A stretch of DNA of 64,000 nucleotides from the NCBI RefSeq assembly GCF_963675165.1, contig NC_087383.1:4060979-4124978 (forward strand), read 5' to 3'. The stretch comes from Halichondria panicea. Taxonomy: Eukaryota; Porifera; Demospongiae; Suberitida; Halichondriidae. Made by a program: the position numbers and the translations under genes. Of the stretch, positions 56,526-64,000 are shown piece after piece (positions within the stretch are counted from its first letter, which is position 1; each line of letters opens with the position of its first letter). A model generated the notes under the pieces. That model did not search any database and had not been told where the DNA came from. It was given only the letters and a program-made list of their open reading frames with translations.

Positions 56526-59500
56526 ATGGCTAGCCTACTTCTTTTTGCCGTCATTTTTAGCCTTTACTTTGGTCCCTCGTTCACCACTAACAAAGACTGG
56601 AACTATCTGAATGTTCCTTGCAGTGAAGGAAATGTATCCTTTGAAGCATTGAGAACTGTAACTAGCAAGACAGATATACACCTGGATCACTGTACATTTG
56701 ATCTGAGGTCCCTGCTAAATATTTCAGACATAAACGACCTTCGTATTATTGGCAGTGGTGATGGCACAGTGATTAACTGTACAAGTGGCAATGCTGGTCT
56801 ATTGTTCACAAGGATTACTAACCTTCTGTTGGAGAGTTTGATTATACGCAATTGTGGAGTAAAAGTGCATGGTGATGATGGGTTGCAACTTGCTAGCGTT
56901 CAAATCGTGGAAGGTAAAAAAGTAACCATCATGAATGTGACTATAGAAAATGGTACAGGAACTGGTTTATCTCTTGTCAACATTAAGGGTGCTGTGATGA
57001 TTGAGAATTGCATATTTCGCCACAATCTATATTATGTAGATCGAATGTATCGTGCTGGGAATACTATATATAATGACTTTACCCAAAGAGGTGGAGGTAT
57101 GCAAATAATTCTTGGAAGCCAAATTATTAAAAAACACTGCAATAGTACATATAGCATTCAAGGGTGCCAGTTTTTGTACAATTATGCTTCCAGTGGGGGA
57201 GGTCTATTTGTTATGATTTCTCATGCAAATAACAATTGTGTTATTATTGAAAATAGTACCTTTACTGAGAATAGATGCCAAAATGGTGGAGGCGGAGTAC
57301 AGTTTGGCTATGCAGTTCCTCGTCATCGTTTCTCACAAAAAGTAAAAGCAAACTTAATTATATTCCAAAACTGTATGTTTAAAGGCAATGCAGCTGGGTA
57401 TGGTGGAGGAGCATCAATATTCTCTTCTTTGCATTTGAAAAACATGATTAAGCTGGAAGATTGTTTATGGACTAGAAATACTGCCACTAAGCATGGAATG
57501 GCCCTTGATATTGCTACTGCTCCTTGGGAGACATATAATAGGGCTGATGATTTTCCTAATCTTACACCTACGTTCAGATGTTGTAGTTTTACAAACCATA
57601 CTCATTCTGCTTTTCTCAGCAGCCCGAAAAGTGTTTTCACCGTAACAAGATACCAGGTAACTTTTGAGGGGGAAATACTTTTTGAAAGAAACAATGGTAC
57701 TGCAATTGAGGCCACATCAGCTGAACTGAATTTCGCTAAACAATCGAATGTTAAATTTATTAACAATCAAGGAATCGACGGTGGGGCATTGAGATTGAAA
57801 GGAGTATCCATGATGATTGTTCAGAAGTATTCTACAATTTTGTTTTGGAAAAATAGGGCTGTGAAAAGTGGAGGTGCCATATACGTTGATTCTTCTGACA
57901 GACTTTCTGAGCCTTTTTGTTTTATTAAGACCAAAAGCATCAAAAACCAAACTTTCTTCGTATTCAAAGATAATACAGCAGGTTTTGAAAATTCTCGACA
58001 AAGAGGTGACTCAATATATGCTTCATCTATTTTGCCCTGTCTTGAAAGATGTTCACATGATTTTCTATATAACGTGTCAGTGCCAGAAGCGTTAGAATGC
58101 ATGGGTAACTTCGTATTTGAGGCAGTAAGTTCTAGACGACAGCTTATCTCTGCACCACATCATTTTTCAAGAATTGATTTAGCGAGTGAGCAAGATTTAA
58201 TGTGTATGTTGTTTATGGTGAATGAAACAATTTACTCAAACCAGAATTACGTTGTGATGAATGTCGAGGACTGTATTGATATGCACGGATGTTTGAAAGC
58301 CATACCTGGCAAAACTACCAAGATACCTCTTAAACTAGTGGATGAACTTTGTGGAGAAGTTATTTTTCATATATCAGTAGAAGTGTTGAATTCAAACAAT
58401 GGAAGTATATTTATTGATTCAACACACTCAATAATTACCAACAATTTTATCACAATATATGGAAATCCAAATGACTTCGGCACTTTACAGTTTTCTGCTC
58501 CTGGAGTATCTTGTGTCAAACTGTCTGTCAAATTAGATGATTGCCCCCCTGGTTATATACATGATAATATCAGTAAGAGTTGTGTGTGTTCTTCGGCTAC
58601 ACTATTAAGCTATGATGGAATTGAGAAGTGCAGCGAAACTAACTTCACAGCGTACGTACATCATGGGTATTGGTTGGGATACACCATTAATAAGACTAAG
58701 ACACAACAGGACCGCTTAGCTTCTGCGATATGCCCCAAAGGTTTTTGCATCACTACATTTTCCTCAGCTGAACACCCACTAACAAATGTATCTTTGGACG
58801 ATTTGAGCCCATACATCTGTAATGAAAAAAGAAAAGGCATTATTTGTGGCAGTTGCAAAAAACATAACTCTGCATATTATCGCTCTTCTTCATTCTCATG
58901 CAAACCCAATAATTTGTGCTACCTGGGATGGTTATTCTACATTCTGTCCGAGATAATTCCGGTAACTGTTTTGTTCTTTATTGTCATTTACTTCAACTTG
59001 TCATTCACATCTGGTGCCTTGAATGGTGTTATTTTCTTCATGCAAATAATAGATACTTTTAAAATCGATGGTGAAAACTTTATACAATTCACTAAAGAAG
59101 TAAAACAACTGGCACGGATTCACAAGCTTGTTTATCGTGTATTTCTACTCAAATTTGTTGCTCTTGAAGAAGCTTCGTTTTGCCTTTGGGAAGGTGCTAC
59201 TGCCCTTGACATGCTAGCGTTTAGGTATGTCACTATCATGTACAGCTTGTTTCTAGTAATTGTTACCGTCATCTTCCTAAAGAAATGTACATTCCGACTT
59301 CGCTGTTATCAGGTATCAAAACAGTTAAAAAATGAACAGCTAAACTTGAAGCATTCCATACTTAATGGACTGTCAGCATTTCTGGTGATGAGTTACTCTG
59401 AATGCACACGAGTGTCTCTGATGATTCTAACTACTGGAACACTGACCGTTGGGCCTACAACTAAACAAAAGTTTGAGCCTGTCGTCTTCTATAATGGAGA

Positions 59501-60218
59501 GTATTCCTACATGGGTGAAGAGCATTTGAAGTATGCGTTGCCAGCCGTTTTTTTTCTGTTTACGATTGTAGCTGTACCTCCAATGCTTTTGATTGTCTAC
59601 CCACTGTGTTACAAACTGTTCGCTTTGCTGAGGATAAATGAATCAAAGTGTGTCCAAATTACATGTAAGGTCATTCCCTTAGAGAAAATCAAGCCGATGT
59701 TCGATTCCATTCAGGGTGCATTCAAGGACCAATATCGTTTCTTTGCTGGGCTGTATTTTGTTTATCGACTCGGTGCTTCTCTTACCTTTTCGTTCCCAAG
59801 CGCTTTGAAAACATATTACACTGCTACTAGTGCTCAGCTGATATTCATTTTGATGGTACATGCAGTGTGTTGTCCTTACCGACAAAAGTGGCACAACATT
59901 TTGGATGCCCTCTTGTTCTCAATCCTAGCCATGATCAATGCAATATCGTTCTTCAATTATGAACGTAATCAATCGGATGTAACATATTTAGCAGGAGTTC
60001 AATGCGTACTAATTTTACTTCCATTGGTATATTTGGTCATATACACCACATACAACATTTATGTAAAGATTAAGACTGCCATGGCCTCATGCTCAAAAAG
60101 AAACGATACAGAAGACGAAGATGACGATTTAAATGGGATTTTAGATATGGTTGATGCAAGAATTATTGAACACCGTCAAGCAGATGTTGGGGAAACAAAT
60201 GATTACATGTTATACTGA
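56526..60218 (+). CDS. Beta-helix multi-TM receptor-like protein, copy B (1230 aa)
   Basis: Intact, intronless and collinear with copy A: same signal peptide, GGG/GGA beta-helix repeats, cysteine-rich stalk and seven to eight membrane segments. Reading the two proteins side by side I count about nine differences in the first 1000 residues. Roughly 14 fall in the last 230, including the tail (EHRQADVGETNDYMLY against EQEDVGETNDYMLLKAK). Both frames are open over 3.69 kb, so both genes are probably functional or very recently so. Function inferred as for copy A. Confidence 0.9.
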   Translation: MASLLLFAVIFSLYFGPSFTTNKDWNYLNVPCSEGNVSFEALRTVTSKTDIHLDHCTFDLRSLLNISDINDLRIIGSGDGTVINCTSGNAGLLFTRITNLLLESLIIRNCGVKVHGDDGLQLASVQIVEGKKVTIMNVTIENGTGTGLSLVNIKGAVMIENCIFRHNLYYVDRMYRAGNTIYNDFTQRGGGMQIILGSQIIKKHCNSTYSIQGCQFLYNYASSGGGLFVMISHANNNCVIIENSTFTENRCQNGGGGVQFGYAVPRHRFSQKVKANLIIFQNCMFKGNAAGYGGGASIFSSLHLKNMIKLEDCLWTRNTATKHGMALDIATAPWETYNRADDFPNLTPTFRCCSFTNHTHSAFLSSPKSVFTVTRYQVTFEGEILFERNNGTAIEATSAELNFAKQSNVKFINNQGIDGGALRLKGVSMMIVQKYSTILFWKNRAVKSGGAIYVDSSDRLSEPFCFIKTKSIKNQTFFVFKDNTAGFENSRQRGDSIYASSILPCLERCSHDFLYNVSVPEALECMGNFVFEAVSSRRQLISAPHHFSRIDLASEQDLMCMLFMVNETIYSNQNYVVMNVEDCIDMHGCLKAIPGKTTKIPLKLVDELCGEVIFHISVEVLNSNNGSIFIDSTHSIITNNFITIYGNPNDFGTLQFSAPGVSCVKLSVKLDDCPPGYIHDNISKSCVCSSATLLSYDGIEKCSETNFTAYVHHGYWLGYTINKTKTQQDRLASAICPKGFCITTFSSAEHPLTNVSLDDLSPYICNEKRKGIICGSCKKHNSAYYRSSSFSCKPNNLCYLGWLFYILSEIIPVTVLFFIVIYFNLSFTSGALNGVIFFMQIIDTFKIDGENFIQFTKEVKQLARIHKLVYRVFLLKFVALEEASFCLWEGATALDMLAFRYVTIMYSLFLVIVTVIFLKKCTFRLRCYQVSKQLKNEQLNLKHSILNGLSAFLVMSYSECTRVSLMILTTGTLTVGPTTKQKFEPVVFYNGEYSYMGEEHLKYALPAVFFLFTIVAVPPMLLIVYPLCYKLFALLRINESKCVQITCKVIPLEKIKPMFDSIQGAFKDQYRFFAGLYFVYRLGASLTFSFPSALKTYYTATSAQLIFILMVHAVCCPYRQKWHNILDALLFSILAMINAISFFNYERNQSDVTYLAGVQCVLILLPLVYLVIYTTYNIYVKIKTAMASCSKRNDTEDEDDDLNGILDMVDARIIEHRQADVGETNDYMLY

Positions 60219-61142
60219 AAGCGAAGTAGGAAAGTGTCAACAATTAATATTCCCAGTAGATTCATAATAATTATTCCCAATGAATAATGCATATAAATCA
60301 TGACTACAATCACTGTACTTGTGCTTCACATGTAGTAAGATTCGTAAAAATTATGTCATCATAATGCACATATCTCTTCATACATTTATCTTGAATTGAT
60401 GTTAGCTAGATCTAGATCTATATAAATCTGCTAGTCTGTTTTAATCATATTCTGTGGCAGTATTGTATTCATAGCACCAGCTAAGCGGAGAATAGAAATG
60501 AACAATAGATCAGAATGAACAATAGATCAGAACTTGGAGAGAAAGTTGCAATAAATTGACAACATAACTACAATTCCAGTTATAATTAAATGCAGCGATA
60601 TATAAATAAATGTTCCAATTGTGGTACTGGGCAGCAAAAAGTAAAAATGTGAATGGAATATTCAGTATTCGAATCACGAAGAACAATAATTAATATTAGG
60701 GGATCAAGAGAAGGACTCCATTGACATAGTCTATTTTGCATGGTATCTTGTTACTGTACGTGTAGCTATAGAGGGTGTGCATGCGTGTGCATGCATGTGG
60801 CCGTTTGCATGGATCAGCTGGAAGCAAGAAAAAATAATTATGCCTAAACATGCATGCATGTGAGGAAGACTTGAAATTTCATTTGGAAATAGCATGCAGT
60901 ATACATGTATATAGGCATCCTAGCCTCTGAGTTGTCTTTTTCCTAGGTCGCCAACTAGGCATTTTGCAAGAACAACACACTTATTAGTTAAAGTTACTTC
61001 ACTTAATGATGAATGCATTGCTGCATGGATATTCTTGACAAATTTTTATAGTGTGTCCATTTTTTATTGAGACTATAGCTACCGGATCATCAGGGTCTAT
61101 GTATGCCAATAACTGTGCCCCCCCTTCCTTTTTACAGACATG
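60219..61142. other. Block B spacer between receptor and laminin-G remnants
   Basis: Counterpart of 15480-16440. A short direct duplication GAACAATAGATCA appears near 60500-60525 only in this copy. No gene. CATG insertions relative to block A at 60739-60742, 60808-60811, 61024-61027 and 61139-61142. Confidence 0.5.
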
Positions 61143-61790
61143 CAGGCCTCACTACTGTCACCAGGTGTTTGCTTCATGGGTGAGGGGTACGGACAGTTTG
61201 CCATGGCTCAGCGAGTGGAGGAAGTGGCTATTGAATTCAGAACATCTCAACTCCTACAAGTCAACACTCAGGTATAATGTAATGTGGTTCACATTAAGGA
61301 ACTATTATAATTATAGAGAGTTCATATTTCTCTTATTGCTGTGTTAATTCTGTTGCTGTGACTACTTTGAGTTGTCATGCATAACCCCCAATCGATGGCA
61401 CACCGTCGTCATAGCAAAATGAGTATAGTTATATAACTTATGTGCCTGGCTATCACAGTACATTTGCATCGTTTCTGCAGCGCTGCTGCTGTACACTTTG
61501 CAAGTACACAAGTATACCACCTAGTGCAGTGCACACATGCATATCCCACTGATTATAGTGCACTCTCCAGCTCAACACTGACTGTGAACGATGAGGCCAT
61601 AAACCCCCTAGTCTCAGGAGGACCCCCACAGGCCTCCTGATGGGCGGGTCACCTGGTCAGACCAGTGCCGTGGTGGGAGAGAGTTTGAGAATGTGTGAGG
61701 AACTTGCAATATTTATAACGGATGATGAGGAATACTATATACTTACTCTAGAACAACCACCCACCATTTGAACTTACCCTAATGAAAATT
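61143..61790 (+). pseudogene. Laminin-G remnant, block B
   Basis: First exon (61145-61271) reads GVCFMGEGYGQF and VAIEFRTSQ before GTATAA. The middle exon is largely deleted. The last part reads LTVNDEAINPLVSGGP and then stops. It is more decayed than block A. The second laminin-G domain present in block A is missing. Confidence 0.6.
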
Positions 61791-62400
61791 TTGCACGAGA
61801 AGCCATGCAATAAGTGACCCCCAAAATTCTTGTGGTTCGATAACTTTATGAGTTTCGGGATAATTTGAGGGGGGCGTGTATTTTGTGTGTTGATCTCACT
61901 TGGAATGACCCAATGGCATATATATAATTATAATTATGATGATCGTTATTAATCTTGCTGCCTTCTCTGTATTCAGTATGCACTGCATGGAAATGTGTAG
62001 TCCTTATATTAATCCCACGCTGAAAGTGCTGCTTTGTATAATTATACTCTCTCCTTCACAAAATGGTGTTGGTACATGTACGTACGTCATGTGATTACAG
62101 TTGCTTAATTAAGTTTCTTGGCAATTTTGAGAGGCCACTAATAGCAAGAGTTCATAAGTTCATAATAAAAGAGAGGGAGTATCTAACGTAGCATAACATG
62201 TATTTGGAAAGTAACGTAACTTCTTGCTTTGCTATTTGCCTCGAGGCAGAAAAAATGTAATTGGCCAAATCATTAGTTGATAACGCGTTTCAGACAGGGT
62301 GTAACGTTACACTCTGAATACATTTGATGGAAGGTAACGATATGCTCGATATACTCTCTCTCTTTTATTATGGACTCTTGACAGATTGTTGTCAGCTAGA
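61791..62400. other. Junction between block B and the kinesin-like remnant copy
   Basis: 61790-62105 is unmatched in the window and has no gene. 62110-62370 (GAGAGGCCACTAATAGCAAG and on) repeats 30990-31250. So this region was assembled from different duplicated pieces. Confidence 0.45.
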
Positions 62401-63178
62401 GCTAGAGGAGGAATGTTTGTGCTCAAACTTCAAATTTTACTTTAATGACCCCTTTACCTGTCAATATCAATTGCAATGTTGTTTGGGAGCAGATCTTTAC
62501 CAAATACATATTATGTTTTCATACCTCCTAGATTGAATGAGAAGAAGTCCAGTCCTCTAGACAGTATCAGAGGGCCTCCCTCGTTCCTATACCATCCACA
62601 GAGGTGAGAGATACACATGTGCAGTACAAGTTTAGAATATTCAGTGGCCTTTAATCAAAATAGATCTACTATTTGCTAGGCATTACTTTTTTGCTAGTGA
62701 GCTGCATTTCAGAGCATTTAGCAATTGATCATGTATATACTGTATGATCTATGCTCTGAATAGCCGATCTGATAGTGTACGTACTGTGTGATTGCAGCTG
62801 TATGTACACATACGCTACTATCTCTTTATAATAGTTATTGCAACAACCCTGATAGCAGATGCCTATTTAATACCTAACTACAGTCCAACTTTAGATTACC
62901 TTTATCTCAAAGTGGGAGAATACTGTTAAATTTCATTGCCAGATGTTCTGTAGTTGACTGTACATGCACGTCACTATTGTATGTCGAGTATTCTCCACCT
63001 GGCAGCAACTTATTGATGTTCCCCTATCAGGTTGAGGAGAAGAGTGAAACCATTCGATGTCTAGAGGATGACCTGCTGAGGGAGTTGGAGCAGAAGCTGC
63101 TCGAGAGGTCTCAAATCATGGACCTGGGTGTCGTGGCTGAGCTGTAGTGAGAATTGGAACTGGCCAACAGCAAGGCAG
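62401..63178 (+). pseudogene. Coiled-coil exon remnants (copy 4)
   Basis: Counterpart of 22030-22755. 62530-62604 gives EKKSSPLDSIRGPPSFLY; 63031-63178 gives VEEKSETIRCLEDDLLRELEQKLLERS..VVAEL followed by a stop. It keeps three residues (LEQ) lost from the 22610 copy. No complete frame exists. Confidence 0.5.
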
Positions 63179-63383
63179 GTGTGAGTTTAGTATATTTGTA
63201 TATGTATTATGTATACATTCGGTGAACACTGTATAATTTATGCATGTACCTGCAGTACATGTAACTACTGTACAGCTGTTTGCATTATAGACCTTGCTAA
63301 ATCATTTACTGCATTACCACAAAACCACCATACAATGTTGCTATGCAAATAAATAGTATAAATACATGTACATGCATGTAGTA

Positions 63384-63582
63384 CCGTATAGCGGGTAATT
63401 TTCGTGGGGCAAAATATTCGTGGTTTTCGTGGTTGGTGGTCTAACCAGGAATATTTTACCCACGAATGAAGCGACCTTGCCTACAATCCAAGCAGCAACC
63501 ACGAAAATATTATTACCCACGAAATGTCTCAATATTGCTGAACCACGAATATTTTGTCCCCCGAAAATTACCCGCTATACGG
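63384..63582. mobile_element. CCGTATAGCGGGTAATTTTC MITE, 199 bp, with empty site in the window
   Basis: Perfect terminal repeats CCGTATAGCGGGTAATTTTC and its inverse, between TA dinucleotides. The paralogous sequence at 22935-22950 (CATGTAGTATAGTAATG) lacks the element and has one TA, which proves the TA duplication. Confidence 0.95.
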
Positions 63583-64000
63583 TATAGTAATGATGGCTTC
63601 TAGAACTAGACTATACAAAAATAGCAGAGGAGGTTGGCCACGCATCATCAATCATGTGAAATTCCTAAGGTCTCTGCTCACGTTACCATAGATACCGAAT
63701 AACTGTAATATAAAAAAGTTATGGATACTCTTGCTTTGCTGACTTGTAACACCAGACTAGCTGTGTCTGTTGTCTGGCTGGACCAAGATTAGCTAGACTA
63801 TAGGGTAGAGTATAGTTCAGCGGTGCTGTATGTAGCTTGCATTGTACTGGCTGGCAAGAATCTAGTAAACACTGTATGCACTGATAACTCGCCAGAATAG
63901 AGGGGATCGCTGGGGATCGGGTTGGTTAATGAATACTTTATATTCAAAGTAGCCAGAGAGATACATAAATGTCAGTCTCCAATGATCGTGCAACACCATC
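63583..64000. other. Duplicated spacer at the window end
   Basis: Collinear with 22948-23357. No gene is supported; the short minus-strand frames here are shared with the other copy only as DNA similarity. Confidence 0.4.

Overview
The window looks like animal nuclear DNA, most probably from a demosponge close to Amphimedon queenslandica. This is inferred. It is AT-rich, has short GT-AG introns, and carries DEATH-NACHT-LRR receptor genes of the kind described in that sponge. It also has an EFR3 homologue, laminin-G exons, large intronless beta-helix/multi-TM receptor genes and many MITEs with TA target duplications. There are no bacterial operons, no CRISPR array and no rRNA genes.

Layout. 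1-8860 is one very large imperfect inverted repeat (foldback-type element). Its arms carry about 165-bp tandem repeats, and a separate 1.5-kb TA-flanked element sits inside its right arm. 8880-17200 (block A) holds decayed fragments of a beta-helix/multi-TM gene family, an intact intronless 1231-codon member, and laminin-G exon remnants. 17630-18450 is a second broken laminin-G domain. 18470-50000 contains four DEATH-NACHT-LRR (NLR) loci on the minus strand: a deleted remnant, two intact genes and one frameshifted copy. They are interleaved with plus-strand remnants of a CENP-E-like kinesin/coiled-coil gene that was duplicated with them. Between NLR copies 3 and 4 lies the 5' half of an EFR3-like gene (nine exons). 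It is head-to-head with NLR 3 and followed by two direct copies of an 0.8-kb transposon. 52094-52910 is a broken NNMT-type methyltransferase. 53510-61790 (block B) is a near-identical second copy of block A with its own intact 1230-codon receptor gene. 62110-64000 repeats the kinesin-like remnants.

How the parts fit. The window is a birth-and-death cluster of two candidate recognition families: cytoplasmic NLRs (DEATH adaptor fold, NACHT ATPase switch, LRR sensor) and surface beta-helix/multi-TM proteins. Paralogous copies act as internal controls. They expose transposon empty sites, LRR-unit loss between NLR paralogues, and uneven divergence along the receptor pair.

The most unusual signal is that the paralogous copies differ repeatedly by clean 4-bp insertions of CATG, and to a lesser extent AATT/ATTA. 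This happens at non-repetitive sites and in tandem-repeat units, and I did not see it inside the long reading frames. I know of no standard name for this process.
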